A DNA stretch of 64,000 nucleotides from Leucocoprinus leucothites (Eukaryota > Basidiomycota > Agaricomycetes > Agaricales > Agaricaceae), in the NCBI GenBank assembly GCA_013368445.1, contig JAACJO010000016.1, positions 806,001 through 870,000 of the forward strand. Reading direction: 5' to 3'. The notes under the pieces are model-generated. The model searched no databases, had not been told where the DNA came from, and worked only from the letters and a program-made list of their open reading frames with translations. Both the position numbers and the translations under genes were made by a program. The stretch's first letter is position 1, and every line of letters starts with the position of its first letter. Below are positions 12,579 to 25,111 of this stretch, in pieces.

Positions 12579-12977
12579 GAGTACTTGGGATAACTGTGTG
12601 CACTTTGTTGATTATAATTGTTAGTCGCTTATGATTGCCTTTCATTGGTGCTTTCGTTCGATCGTTGATATTGTTAATTGTCGTCTTTGTATAATGCATG
12701 TATAGTACACAATCTCTCATCGCATTCGCCAAGGCAGCCATCATAACCTCATGTCCATAGCGATGTTGTATGACGGAATCTTTCCATAGGCTGTTCATGC
12801 CCGAAGTGCCCGAAGAAGTCGTGCTATTCTTAGTGCGTAAGAACATAAGTATTCACGGTCATCACTCGATCACTTGGCGCTCTCCATTGCAATGACACCA
12901 TTTAAGCAGATCACCTATTCTACAATAGTGGGTTTTCACAATTCCACACGCGTGTCATCTCGCACACCTCAACCATA
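12579..12977. promoter_or_regulatory. Upstream region of the SDR gene
   Basis: 399 bp between the F-box stop and the dehydrogenase start, both plus strand. No gene is visible. A pyrimidine-rich, CACA-containing stretch precedes the start at 12978. Confidence 0.4.
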
Positions 12978-14366
12978 ATGTTCTCAAAGAAGAAACCCTT
13001 TAATCCAGAAACTGACTTGGAAGACCTCACGGGCAAGGTCGCTTTCGTAACTGGCGGGAAGTACGTTGCCACTTATTATTGACTCTCCTCGGTGACTATC
13101 CTTCTAACCGCTCGTTCGTCATTGTAGCCGGGGAATAGGCTATCACACTGTGAAACACCTTGCACGGAAAGGTGCTACTGTTTATTTAGGCTCACGTTCT
13201 GAAGAAGCTGGCAAGGCAGCGGTTGAGGCCCTAGAGAAAGAAGGCATCGGGAAAGGAAAGGTAGTGTTTACCTGGTGTGATTTCGGGACACCAGACAAAG
13301 CGAAAGAGAGTGGAGAGAAGCTTTTAAGCCAGATTGACCGACTTGATATTCTTGGTGAATATGATATATTCTCAGGTTGTGTTTGAATTGTCTTTGGCTG
13401 ATGAATGCTGTGGCATAGTGCTTAGCGGTGCTTTGTGAGTAAACGAGCTTGAAGAGAGTCGACACGTCTGACTGCGTCATTCCCGATGGTTAGGCTGTCG
13501 GATCCTCGGTTGAAGCATTTGGACGGTGAGCTTTTTCCCAATAACCTTCGTTTTAACTGGTGCCTAATTCCTCATTCCTCAGATATCATTCAATCCAAGT
13601 ATGCTCCCCTTAACAAGAACCTCTCAATTTGAGTCTAACCACACCTGCAGCCATTTCGGAAACCTCAAACTTCTCTTAACGCTCCTCCCTCTTCTCGAGG
13701 AAACGTCCGACAAGTATGGCGAAGCTCGAGCAGTTCTCGTGCGTAGACATCTTCCATATCCATTTCTCCTCAGTCTCTCAATCTACGTCTAGGTTACCTC
13801 AATGGCCCATACGCTCAGTCGTGCCAAAGATCCCAACATTCAATTCAAATCATCCGACGACTTCAAACGTGACTTTACCTCGGACGGGAAAATTAAAGCT
13901 GCATTCGGCTACTACGGTACATCTCCGCCCTCTCCATCTCTCATTCCTGTTCTAACGCTCCTTGAAAAAAGCCATCTCAAAGCTCTGCCAACTAATGGCC
14001 CACGTGGCCCTTCACAAACGAAACACCCACCCCAACCTCCTTTTCATCGCAGCCGACCCAGGCGCAGTCAACACCTGGTCCGATTCATATTTCATCACGC
14101 GGATGCTTAGCCCTCTCATTAACCTCTTCTTCGTCACCGCTGAAGTGGGCTCTTACAATTCACTTTTCTGTGCTGCATCGCCAAAAGTCCGGGATGAAAA
14201 GGAGGCGTATGTTGGGAAGTTCTTGAAACCTGTGGGGAAAGTGTCGCCGATGGGCGCGAATGTGACTGTGGAGAGGTCGGAAGAGATGTTGGATACTTCG
14301 ATAGCATGCTTTGATAAGGAGGGAATGTTCCCTCTGTTGCCGAGGAAAGAGGAGGGTTCCAAGTAG
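12978..14366 (+). CDS. Short-chain dehydrogenase/reductase
   Basis: Eight exons (12978-13060, 13128-13354, 13419-13434, 13494-13525, 13583-13598, 13651-13738, 13793-13916, 13972-14366) give 326 residues. The dinucleotide-binding motif VTGGNRGIG is split by intron 1. RSEEAGKAA and WCDFG follow as in retinol dehydrogenase-like SDRs. The catalytic Ser lies in LVTSMAHTL and the YxxxK pair is in YYAISKLCQ. The PG motif (AADPGAVNT) follows. Three exons are only 16-32 nt. The usual NNAG block after LDIL reads VLSGALLSD here, and no alternative splice in this stretch restores it. Substrate is unknown. The catalytic Tyr and Lys are intact, so I call it a probable NAD(P)-dependent oxidoreductase. Confidence 0.85.
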
Positions 14367-14636
14367 CTTTCATCCGGTCCACATCGATCCAGGTCTTGTT
14401 TTAATTTTAATTTGGACTAGGAAGAGGTACCGAACGAATCTTAACCTCTTTATTTCTCTACATTTCCGAGTCTGAAAGATCCGTCTGCTACTTTTGGGAA
14501 TTCCGAACCGCTAAGCAATTTGAGCAGAAATCAATAACAGGCGTATCATAAAAGAACATAATATGAGCAAGGACAAAAGAGCATAAGTGAGACAGAAGGA
14601 TAACTTCCTAAGTTTTGCACAACATAAACACCACCC

Positions 14637-17600
14637 TCAACGCCTATCACGATCATACCCTCTCCTCCTATCCCCACCATCTCTCATATGCGGAGGAGTC
14701 GCCCTATCCCTGTCCCTTCCACCAGGGCGCATATGCGGGGGAGGGCTCCTCTGCCTCATATTGCTATCTCTATCACCGCCAGCACCTCCACCACGACCTC
14801 CACCACGAGGAGGACGAGGCGGGGATCTGTCTCTATCCCTCCTGTGCGGCGGAGGTGGGGGTGGAGACCTTGACACAGACCTCATCCTTTTATCGCCTCC
14901 ACCGCCTCCACCGCGAGTATACGAAGGCGATCGTCTTCTCCTTGGAGGCGGAGGTGGAGAATTTGCAGCGGGGCGACGCGGGGGTCCATCCGGTCTAGCA
15001 TCCATATCGCGGGGATCCCTTCTCAAACGAGCGGGAGGAGGGGAAGGTGATCTACCCCCACCACGACGAGGCGGAGAATCATATCGCCTCCTAGGAGGGG
15101 GAGGTGAGCGCGAGAGAGAACGCGAAGGTGTTGGAGACCTCGAGTAGCGACGCGCACCACCTCCACCACCACGTGGATACCCTTTTGCTGGCGGTGGTGG
15201 TGGTGGAGTTCGGGATTCCGGGCGGCCGCGACGAGGTGACGATCCGGTGGAATCATCTCTGACACGTCGGCGAGGCGGAGGACTTGGTGACCTAGAATCA
15301 CCCTTTCCTCGACCATATCCACGGCGAGGTGGAGGCGAGGGTGAGCGGGAGTCGTCTCGGCCACCGCGGCGGCGGGGTGGAGGAGAAACGGAACGAGAGT
15401 CACTACGCGCACGACGACGGGGTGGTGTGGAGCTGTATCGTTTTCGACGACGGGAGCGATCAGAGCCGGAAGAGCTAACTTCTGAGCTGGAGTCATCAGA
15501 ATCTGTGTCACTGTCGTCTTCAGAATCTGAGTCGGATTCGGAGGATTCCGCTTCGAGCATGGCACGACGCTGCTCCATGATGAGCCTTGGTGCATTCTGT
15601 GGGACGACAATAAGTTCAAGCTTGACAAGCTGAGAGAAACTTAACTTACCTTGAGATATTCTCGCATTTCTTCCGTGAGTATACCCAAGCCGATGCTGGT
15701 AAAGTAGTTGATAGAGAACCTAGTATTCTTCGGCACATCCATCGGGAACATGCCTTGACATGCCTGCCTAACCTCCGGGTCCTTGAACCGCTCTGCAAGT
15801 GTTTTCAGCCCCATGCTCTCCATCATCTCGTTCATCAAAATTTTAACAAAGATACGACTACTTGACGTAGTATCATCCTCGTTAATCTTGACACAACCCA
15901 AGACGGCCCAAGAGATTGCATCGGTGGAGAACAGGTGACCGAAGAGTCGAGAAATATTCCGCAAACGATTCGTTTCATAGCGATGAATGGTGTCATAATA
16001 GTTTTGGAACGCCGTCTCGAAGGATTCAGTCCAAATACGGTTGAGTTTGCTGAACCGTTCACCAACCAGACCGTAGAAGTTGGAATAGGAGCGTTCTTGA
16101 GAACAACACTCAATAATCATGTTGACGAGCTCAAGCTGATTCATAAGTGAGTAGGGGTAGCTCAAGAGGATATATGTCGACATACCTCTTCTCCTTCGTT
16201 TAGCTGAATCTTGAGAAGTTTGTGGACGGCTTCTTCATAATTGAGGGCATTCATGATGGTCAGATAAATGACACGACGCAAGTTTACGAGATTTGTCTCC
16301 GTCCTGTCTTCGATTCCCTCCTTTTCGGCCACCACTAGAGAAAACATGAGCGCAAATTCAAAAACAAAAACACACAACGAACTTTCATCCTCGTCCTCTG
16401 ATTCTTCCTCTGATTCGGATTCGCTTCCCCCCTCGTCCGAGTCTTCGCCCAAAATCTCTGCTTTGATAGCCTTGTATTTCTCCTCGTTCTCCAAGTAGTT
16501 GGCATCGAACTTGAAGATATCTGGAGACCTGAATCAGGGACACAATAATAATAAAATGGGTTACAACTTACTCAGGCCATCCTGGACCTGAAGCTCCTCT
16601 GCTAGCTGAATCTGATGGGTGATCTGGTCGTCCTCCTCTACCAAGTCAAGACCCTCGGGAACAATTGGATTATCCTTGTACTTGTCCTTCCGCACTTGCA
16701 TGAGAACCTCAATCATGTATTGAACCCGTTGACTGATGTTGCCCTCGTTCAACACGGCACGGAAACGTTCGTACACGGTCGCGTTGGCTTTTGGCGAATT
16801 TTCTGCAAGGAAAGCACCAACTTCCCGCATGAAACCAACGGCGATTTCGATTGAGTCGTCTGTCGGTCGCTCGAGCAATAAGACAAGGATTTCGAGGGCA
16901 ATAATTTCGTGAGCGACGCCTTGGTTCACAAGATGGGCAATGAAAGTGGTTGATGAATGGCACACAATCTGTATCGCCGAATGAGTATACTGGAAGTTGT
17001 CACAAGGATAAGTTGGACTTACTTTGTCATTGCGTTTGAAGGCACGACGGAATTGACTGATCAGACGCGTAAGGACTAGTTCGCCAACTTGAGGAAGCTT
17101 GGTATTGATAATAGCGACGACGGCAGCAAATACCGGAGTGAAAGGTAAACTGGCTGCCTGCGCTTTCATAATGCTCCGTGAAAATAACCCCCGACCTCGA
17201 ATCAGGTTCTCCGAGAATAGTTCAGGTACAATTTGCTTGATGTTGGCGACGTTGACTCGATTGACGATACCCGTTATGGACTTGCGCAGCGCATCCCATG
17301 TAATCCTCTGGTATTCCGCACTACTCTTGTCTCCCTCGGCAGCTTCCCGCATTGCGCGCAGGCGAGCTGGGGGAACGTAAACACCTCCAGATCTCAAGCT
17401 AGTGAGCTTGGCAAACTCGGCCTGAGCATCGAACTCTTTGTTTTTCTCCTTCTCCTTCTTCGCCTTTTCAGCATCCTCCAATTTCTGTAGCTCCATGGCA
17501 GCCATATGTGCAGTGAGCTGACGTTCACGTTCGGCCTTGCGCACGGGGTCTACATCACTGACGGTAATTCGGGGCAAGTCTTTACGTGGCCGCGAAGATG

Positions 17601-17775
17601 GGGAACGGGACCTGCGGCGACTTGCTGGTGGGACATCGTCTGCATCCTCGGATGGAGAACGAGACCTGAAAACTCATGAATATTCAGAGCATTTGATGTA
17701 TATATAGAGATCGTACCTTTTTCTTTTGTAGGCCACTCCATCTTCTCGAGGAGGACTGAGGACAGCAGTGGACAT
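14637..17775 (-). CDS. CWC22: Pre-mRNA-splicing factor CWC22
   Basis: Spliceosome component that supports step one of splicing; in animals its homologue deposits eIF4A3 for exon junction complexes. Seven exons (17717-17775, 17023-17665, 16572-16968, 16383-16520, 16186-16334, 15650-16135, 14637-15596) give 943 residues. The MIF4G domain runs about residues 85-330 (GGVYVPPARLRAM, RRAFKRNDK, STTFIAHLVNQ). An acidic linker follows, then the MA3 domain (LRRVIYLTIMNALNYEEAVHKL to IGLGILTEEMREYL). The last 300 residues are an Arg/Ser and Pro-rich RS-type tail, much longer than in yeast. Two introns could be read through without a stop, but their removal restores family alignment. The exon 4 donor is a weaker GTTCGT. 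Confidence 0.93.
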
Positions 17776-18457
17776 GGCTATGGTCGTTGAATAGAGTCAA
17801 TGCATCAACGGACTTGGTCATTGCCTTATGTTTGGCTCTGTTTGTTCGATGCCCTTTCTTTTCCTTAGCGCTACAGTGCTTGAGTAGAGTCTCGAGCGGT
17901 TCTCATCTCTTAACAACCGAAGCCATCGTCGTGTAACAAGCATAATCTCCTATGCAATCGGACCAGAAGCATTTCCGTCATGCTCTCTCTTTCTCTGGGT
18001 TTGAGAACTGGGGTGCACCTAGCAGCTTGAACGCTCAATCACCAAAATATCAACATTGCACATCCATAATGGCGCACGAAACCAGCCAGAACGTGGTCAT
18101 ATTACTCAGCGCACCTGGGGACAGTCGTAGAGATTCAACGAAGCTCCCTGAGCTGAGCACTACCATGAACTTAAATGTCTATCGACAACCCTAATTCTGG
18201 ACCTCTTGCTGCACGGATATTGGTTCATACCGAGGCGCACGTTTGCGTGGTATTCATTAGCGCAGAACCAATGACTTGGCACAAGTAAATTTACAGACAG
18301 ACCATCCTCTGACATCAACAGTTCCTTTGTCCTACTCTTGTGTCTTGATCCTGGAGGTATTGAAGCCATGTCCAACGACATCGTTTATACCTCATTCGAT
18401 ATCGCGGTCTGACCCAATCTACTCGAGTACCCATCTAAATCCGACACGGGCAATGTC
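17776..18457. other. Intergenic region, no gene seen
   Basis: About 680 bp upstream of CWC22 (minus) and downstream of the proline-rich partial gene. Short frames on the plus strand (for example 17952-18194) lack support. The CWC22 promoter is expected next to 17776. Confidence 0.4.
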
Positions 18458-18801
18458 TTAAATAGGAGTAGGTCTGGGAGGAGCGCTGGACGGAACTGTC
18501 GAAGGACCGAGGGGAGCCTGGGGTTCAATTGGCGGAAGCTGTAGAACAGGTTTAAATCCAGTCAGTCGGGCCCCGAGAGGAACTACCGAAAAATGTGACC
18601 TACTATTCCAACACTTGGAATACCGATGTAGGAGCGGTGACTAGATGGCTTGGAAGCTACTGGTTTCAGTGTCAGCTTGTAGACTAGATAGTTCGGTACC
18701 GATTTGAGCAAGGGCTTTGGCTCCGGTTTGGGGGAAGAGCTCGGACCTGGCTCGGGATGAGAGCCAATTGGAGTTGGCTTTGGGACAAGTTTGGGTTTCG
18801 G
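18458..18801 (-). CDS. Proline-rich protein, 3' part; 5' end unresolved
   Basis: Two exons can be read. The frame 18604-18801 (66 codons) starts directly after an acceptor-like CCCTAG. It joins exon 18458-18538 (26 codons plus stop) through a 65-bp intron that has a CTGAC branch-like site and a TTCTACAG acceptor. The product is rich in PK/PE repeats (PKPKLVPKPTP, PGPSSSPKPEPKP), then YLVYKLTLKPV, and ends in a Pro-rich tail (STVPSSAPPRPTPI). The combination of two in-phase open segments and good splice borders suggests a real gene. I could not settle the upstream exons between 18802 and 19010: several donors and acceptors compete, and one candidate start (minus, near 19000) leads to the other frame. 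The family is not recognised. It may be a decaying gene. Confidence 0.35.
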
Positions 18802-19542
18802 CTAGGGTACGGTTCTCGAACTTGCATCGTGGATCCGTCATTAAAGCTACTCATATCGGAACCAGTGCAACGCCGCTACAGACTCGGAAATTACATTGCG
18901 TGAGCCCGACCTATAAAATAGCATGGACCACAGGAATAGTGGATGTAGCTCCTACAGAGACAAGAATTATCAGAAAAACGAACCTGTACTTGATATACAT
19001 GGTATGATATAAATTAAAGTAGCGTTTGCGTGGAGAAGTATCGGGACCAGTCCTCACGGTTTGTTAAATGTACGTCAGGAAAACACACTAGGCACTCTGA
19101 TGAATTTTGTCAAGGCTCTGAGGATAGATGAGATATCGTTATACTGTAACGCGTAGTTAACTCATAACTATCAGAGGTACGGAACGGCATATCAGATCCA
19201 ATTGGGCAGATGCCGTTGTCGAGAGTCCCTCAAAATAACTGCAGCACGAGAACATGCCGCCGAAGCCGTTTATTATGCGTAAACCCAGGCCCAAGTGGTC
19301 GCCCTCATAGCAAGTATGACCGTCGAAACATTCAGCCAAGAATCTCAATATTAGGTGGGAAACTTGATGCCTCCGGCTTCTTCTCTAGCCACATTTCCAG
19401 CAAGTCAGCCAATCACATGCTGTTGGCCAACCTCAGATCCCAGTGTGGTGCTCTTAGTAGACTGTTCCAATACACTACCTTACTCGACTGCTCCCCGTTC
19501 TTGCGATCATTTGGTACGGCGACAAAGACCGAATTTCGACTT
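18802..19542. promoter_or_regulatory. Upstream regions of the proline-rich gene and the MBL gene
   Basis: 740 bp between two divergent genes. It should hold the unresolved 5' exon(s) of the proline-rich gene on the left and the promoter of the metallo-beta-lactamase gene on the right. No independent gene is supported. Confidence 0.35.
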
Positions 19543-20776
19543 ATGGGGGAGAAACTTGAAGATCTTCCTTCTATCTCAAAGGTGTGACCCGAATGACAGA
19601 GTCCTTACTAGTTCGGTCCAACTAAATAATCAATACTCTCCTTAGATCAGCGACAACGTAGTCCGAGTTCTGGGACAGGTCAGTCATCCAAGTAACTTAC
19701 TCTCCGGGCGCTCTTATTGAAACCAAATTATATTTCAGAACCCCAGCAAGTTCACCCTTCAAGGTCCGTCAAGAACTCCACCCCTGTTTCGCTTCATACC
19801 TTCGGATATTGACTACAATCACCTCACAGGAACCAACACCTACATCCTCGGTACTCAAGTGCCCTACGTCCTCCTTGACACAGCCGAAGGCAAACCCGAA
19901 TACCCTCCAATCCTTTCTTCTGCCCTCGACACCCTCCCCACACCACTCACCCCTCTTCCCGATATCTCCGACATAATCGTCTCGCACTGGCATATAGACC
20001 ACATCGGCGGTCTACCAAGTGTCCTCTCACTCCTCCTTTCACGCTGGCAAACCCGGAATCCAACCCTTCCATCAACATCATACCCAGCACCTCGACTACA
20101 CAAATTCCCTATCCCACAGGACGTCACAGGCATCGCAGCTACGAAACACAACCACCTTTCCGAAGTAGTCGAATCCATACCACAAGGAACATTTACACCC
20201 ACTGCAGAAGGAAACACCTTCCATGACTTGCGCGACAACCAACTCTTTCGTTCTTCCTCTCCCACAATCCGTGTGCTTCATACTCCGGGACACACTATCG
20301 ATTCAATCTCGTTAGATATCGCAGATGACCGTGCACTATACACGGCAGACACAGTCCTAGGTCAAGGTACCGCGGTCTTTGAGGACCTCGGACTTTACCT
20401 TCAAAGTCTCAATAAGATGCTTGAATACGGCAAAAATGACACTGCCGGCTATCAGATACTCTACCCCTGCCACGGTCCCGTCGTCAAGAACGGGCGTGAG
20501 CTTATCTCAACGTATATCAAGCATCGGCTTGAGCGCGAGGAACAGATTCTTCAAGTGTTGCGCGGGAAGCCGACAGAGGGGGGCAATTGGACGATCTGGA
20601 CGATCGTCAAAGTTATTTATGCTTCATATCCGGAGAACCTTTGGCTTCCTGCTGCTCGCAGCATTGAGCTCCATCTTTTGAAACTTAAAAGGGACCGAGT
20701 TGTTCAGCGATTGGGAGGGGAAGGTGTAGATACGGCTTGGGGGCTTGTTTCTCGAACTCCGAGCCCGTCGTTATAG
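19543..20776 (+). CDS. Metallo-beta-lactamase fold protein, LACTB2-like
   Basis: Four exons (19543-19581, 19646-19678, 19739-19763, 19830-20776) give 347 residues. The N-terminal order VVRVLGQNPSKFTLQGTNTY is the LACTB2 signature. HWHIDHIGG is the zinc-binding HxHxDH motif, and LHTPGHTIDS, DTVLG and YPCHGPVV carry the remaining metal ligands. A C-terminal helical region (EREEQILQVL, LWLPAARSIELHLLKL) is the winged-helix-like tail of this family. Homologues are single-strand endoribonucleases in animal mitochondria; related fungal enzymes act in polyketide thioester cleavage. No PKS is nearby, so the first role is more likely. Small early exons hide the true start. I chose the ATG at 19543 because it is in phase and followed by a perfect donor. 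Confidence 0.88.
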
Positions 20777-21115
20777 GCTAAATATTAATTGTGAAGATAA
20801 AAGATATGTGTACTTATACATTCATTCACATCCGTTTCCCTACCGGTGTCCTACTCGGTGTGAGTGCTATACCTTGGTTAATCCAAGATTGGTCACACTA
20901 TGATATCTTCCACCTCAGGTCGCACAGATGTAATAGAAAGAATATATCATAATCATGAACAGTAATTAAATGACCCATAGTACAACAAGGACAGCCAGAG
21001 AGACGGATACAAATGGAAGAGAAAGGAAGCCAAGACACGAGTGCATAGGAACATAGGGAAACGGTATCGCGAACATAGGGGGGATCATGGATATACAAGG
21101 GAAACACCAACAGAC
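20777..21115. other. Convergent 3' flanks, no gene seen
   Basis: 339 bp between the stops of two converging genes (LACTB2-like, plus; elongation factor 3, minus). It contains AT-rich polyadenylation-like stretches and nothing else that I can support. Confidence 0.5.
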
Positions 21116-24100
21116 TTAGAGCTCATCGTCGGTGACATCCTCACCCCTCTTCTTCCGTGCCATACGCTCCTTCTTCTTCTTGCGAGCCTCATTCGACGTA
21201 ACCTTCTTGGCCTTCTTATTGTCAACCTTGTTGCCCATGGCGTCATACTGATCCTCATCCTCTCCCTCTTTCTTATCAATACGAGGACCAGAACCCTGGC
21301 CTTCAACCCAGTTGTGACCGGAAGCCTCAAGGCGACCATCACGCATAGCCCAGACTTCAGAACAGATAGACTCCGAGAAATCGCGGTTATGAGTGATAAC
21401 AAGAACACCACCCTCGAATTTCTTGAGAGCATCGATGAGCGCGGCGAGCGACTCACGATCGAGGTAGTTGGTAGGCTCGTCAAGGCAGACGACGTGGGGA
21501 CGACGCCAGGTGGCAGCACCGAGAACAATCTTGACCTTCTGACCACCGGAGAGACCCCTCATGGTGTTGTGAGAGACAAACTCGGGCTCAAGACCGAAGT
21601 CGGCGAAGTGCTTCTCGATCTCCCGACGAACAAGAGGACGGAGAAGACCGAGGCGCTGAGCCTCACGAGTGTCAACCTCAAGGACTTTCTGTGGACAATG
21701 TTAGTATACAGATATATAAGGATGAAAAGTATGCAACATACCTTCTCGAAACCGCGCTTGATGAGGTCATCACGAGGGAGCCAAATGTTCTCAGAGGAGC
21801 TGAGGCCCTTGAACGAAACCTCGTACTCATAAGACTGCTTCAGCTTCTTTCTCGAGGTAATTTCCTCAATGAACCTCTTCTGACCCTCAACGACAATGAG
21901 TGATCCGTCCTGCATCTTCTTCTTTTCCTCCTCGGTGATAAGGCGAGTAGCCTTGCCCATCTCTTCAAGATCCTCACCGGTCTGGTAACGCCAGAGCATG
22001 TACTCGAGAGGAGTCTTGTCAAGGTGGTTATCAATGTGGTGGAAGGCGTGCTGAGCGACATAACCGATGACCAGGTTGGGGTGCTTCCAAATCTCACCGC
22101 TCTTGTTGGGCTCCATGTCACCAATGAGAAGCTTGACAAGAGTAGACTTGCCAGAACCGTTGGGACCGAGAACGGCAACACGGGAAGATAGGGAGACTTG
22201 GAGAGTGATGTCGTGGAGCTGCTGGACGGCAGAGCCGGGGTATTGGAAACCGACTTTGCGCCTGGCGAACATCATCAGCACATAGACAGAGTACGACTAG
22301 ATCAATAATACCCACATCTTAAGCAAACTCTTCTCCTTGGTCTTGACACCTTCAAGCAGAGGAGGGTCGGGAAGCTTGAACTTGTAGTCCTCGGCAGCTT
22401 CGAGGGTATAGTAGGACTTGGCCTCGGGAACGGCCTTGACAAAGGCGTCGAGGTTACCACGGTACCTGCGAACCTTGAAGCGGTTGAGGTGGAGGACGTC
22501 AGTGATGGTGTTGTTAAGGAATCCAGAGTCGTGAGAGACAATGACTGGAATATAACCGTTAGCAATGAAATCAAACAATTCAAGAGGGGGGACATACTCG
22601 AAGTGCAAGTCTTGAGACTGGTGAGGTAGCTCTCCAACCATGCAATGTTGACAACATCCAAGTGGTTAGTCGGCTCGTCGAGGAGAAGGATGTCAGCCTT
22701 GAAGAGCATAGCGCGAGCGAGAGCCAACTTCATCTTCCAACCACCAGAGAGGGAGCCGATGGGCTGTCCCTGACGGGTATCGTCAAAGCCAACAGTCGCG
22801 AGAGCCTCTTTGATTTCGTCCTCAGTAGCAAGGATACGCTTGTCAGTGACAATGAACTGAAGAACGGAGGTATCCTCCTCGCTACCGTCGATGTCGTGCT
22901 CGACGTAGAAAGTGCGGACTTCATCAGGAGAGGGGAAGCCCTCGACCTGGCCGTTGGTGATAGCCCTCATGAGCGTGGACTTGCCGGTACCGTTCTTACC
23001 GCAGAGACCGTAGCGGTGACCACGCTTGAGACGGAGTGTAGCGGTGTTGAGCAAGATCTTGGCACCGTAGGCAAGAGAGAACTGGCAGTTACAAAGATCT
23101 TCGCCTTCCTCTTCATCCTCGGGAACCTCACCGTCATCCTCGCCCTCAGCAGCAGATTTGACAACCCACTCGCGAGTGACAGCAACACCATCGGGAGAAG
23201 CAACAACGACATTGAGGAAGGACGCGAGAGTCTCCCATGCCGGAACGTCAAAGTTCTTGGCTTTGATGAGATTGGCAGCAAGGATAGAGACATATTTGAC
23301 GATGACGTTGGAAGCATCGACGGAACCACCGAGTTTCTTGTAAATGGCGGAGAGAGAAGCGGAGGTCTGATCGGCCTCAACAAACTTCAGAGGAGGAAGG
23401 TCAGAGCCATCACCCTCAGGCACCTGGCCGACTTGACGGAGGGTAGCGATAGCCCTGTTGACAACATTGCGAGCCTCGGGGTCACCGATAGCCGTCTCAA
23501 TCTTGATGAGACCGGGGAGAAGCTTGGGAATGAAAGGTCGGACGGTGACGTGGGAGTCGACAAGCTTGGACATGTTGTCAACGATACTAAAAATAGTGTC
23601 AAATCTAAGATCGAAGATAAGAGAAGCAGGGGTAATACATACACTGCGACCTTCCGCTTGGTGGCGGTGAGCTTCTCGTTGATACCACGCGAGAGAAGCG
23701 GGACCATGAGGGAAAGAGTGGGCGAGTCAACTTCCGAAACGAATGTAGTGGCCGAGAGGAGTTGAATAGTTTTGGGAACCTCCTCGACCGGGTTAATGAG
23801 GGCCTTAATAAGAGCAGGAATAAAGCGTTCAATGTCCTTGTTGGAAACCAGAGCGGTGGCTTTTGTCAATGAATCACGGGCGGCCTTCTTGACATCGGCC
23901 TTGGTATCCCAGATAGCCTCAGAGAGGACCGGAACGATGTCGGGCATGGCACGAGCAGTCTGGACGGGGGCACTGACAACGAGCTGGTTGAGGATAGTCA
24001 ATGCACCGGTCTTAACTTGCCATTTGCCGGCGTTCTTGATTTGGTCAAGAAGGGGTGGAAGGATAAGAGTAGTAGCCCAGGGATTCATGGCAGCAACATA

Positions 24101-24502
24101 CTCCCGGACGGCCTCAATAGCGACTGTCCTGGCGGTGGGGGTCTTGTCGGCAAAAGTCTCGAGGAGGGCGGCATAGATCCCAGAGCCGACGAAGATGGGC
24201 TCTAATGCCTGAACGGCACCGGCCTTGACAATGGCGCGGACACAGTCCGCGGCACCTTCACGAGCGGCGGGAGACTTTTTGTCGGCAAGGGCCTTGACGA
24301 CGGCCTCCGGGAAGCCCGCAGAGACGAGGGCAGAGGTACCGTCTTTTTGAGCAACAGCGGCCAGGGTAGAAGCAGCTGCGGAACGAGCGTTTGCATCGGC
24401 GACGAAAAGACCGGCGATATCAACGGGGCCGTCAACGACGGCGGCGGCCTTGAGCGAAGCAGGAGCGGGAGTAGGAACGGCAGCAGCAGTAGCGGCAGGC
24501 AT
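21116..24502 (-). CDS. TEF3: Translation elongation factor 3 (ABC-F ATPase)
   Basis: Fungal-specific ribosome-bound ATPase that promotes release of E-site tRNA during elongation. Five exons (23643-24502, 22598-23586, 22316-22544, 21742-22261, 21116-21688) give 1056 residues. The N-terminal 320 residues are HEAT repeats ([15 protein letters not shown] and similar), then a four-helix region. ABC1 has Walker [10 protein letters not shown], signature [15 protein letters not shown] and Walker [15 protein letters not shown]2 has [20 protein letters not shown] and LDEPTNYLD, with the chromodomain-like insert between (YEYEVSFKG). The Lys-rich tail ([19 protein letters not shown]) is the ribosome-binding tail. 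Codon choice is strongly biased, and this produces long open frames on the opposite strand. The upstream region is pyrimidine-rich on the coding strand, fitting very high expression. Confidence 0.97.
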
Positions 24503-25111
24503 TTCTATACTCTAGAAAAATCGACAACAGCCGTCAGTCATTAAACGCCGTCTACAACACCGAGGAAACGCACTTTTTCTAGTGGTAAGAGTTTTGAGAG
24601 ATGTCGTTAAGCTAGACAAAAGCAACAAGGTACAAAGTACGCTTTATTTTTTTCTAGGGTGGCAAAAATGCCTTGAGGCGAGTTAATACGACGAACATGC
24701 TCACTGAATACCAGCACGGCTCACCTCTAAAAGAGAAGAGAAAGAAAAGAGAAGAGTGGGGAGGGTAAGGAAACCAGAATAATTTCTTGGTTGCTTATAT
24801 TAGGTTGATATCGGAGTTTGAAAAAATTGCAATTGCCCGTGCGGCTCGGTTACTTACAGCCTTACAGCACGGTGAATCACAAAAACGATCAAGATGACAA
24901 AAAAAGGCTGTGTGGCGTTCATTTGACAATGCCATCCTCGGAAATGCGGCGCGCCCATTAGGCAACTCGAATGTTGTTATCAGTCACAGCTCCTGTCACC
25001 TCCGTTTGTTCCAAGATAATCATAATCATAAGCAGGCGCATCATCATTAGTTTGAAACAAGCTCCACAGCACTGGACAACATCGAACAGATTATGTAGTC
25101 TACGGATAGCC
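24503..25111. promoter_or_regulatory. Elongation factor 3 promoter region
   Basis: 609 bp between the EF3 start and the V-ATPase stop, both minus strand. A long CT-rich block on the minus strand (complement of about 24720-24775) is typical of highly expressed fungal promoters. No gene is visible. Confidence 0.45.

Noticed and set aside
14587..15147. Plus-strand frame rich in Gly and Leu
   Set aside because: It mirrors the Arg/Ser/Pro-rich tail of CWC22 on the other strand; low complexity explains the lack of stops.
21116..21127. C-terminal DDEL of elongation factor 3, similar to an ER retention signal
   Set aside because: The protein has no signal peptide and acts on cytosolic ribosomes. 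Acidic ends are usual in this family.
22662..23765. Long plus-strand open frame of 367 codons
   Set aside because: It lies exactly antisense to elongation factor 3. Strong codon bias in that gene removes stops from the opposite strand; no motif or splice logic supports the frame. The frames at 21041-21832 and 23772-24176 have the same explanation.
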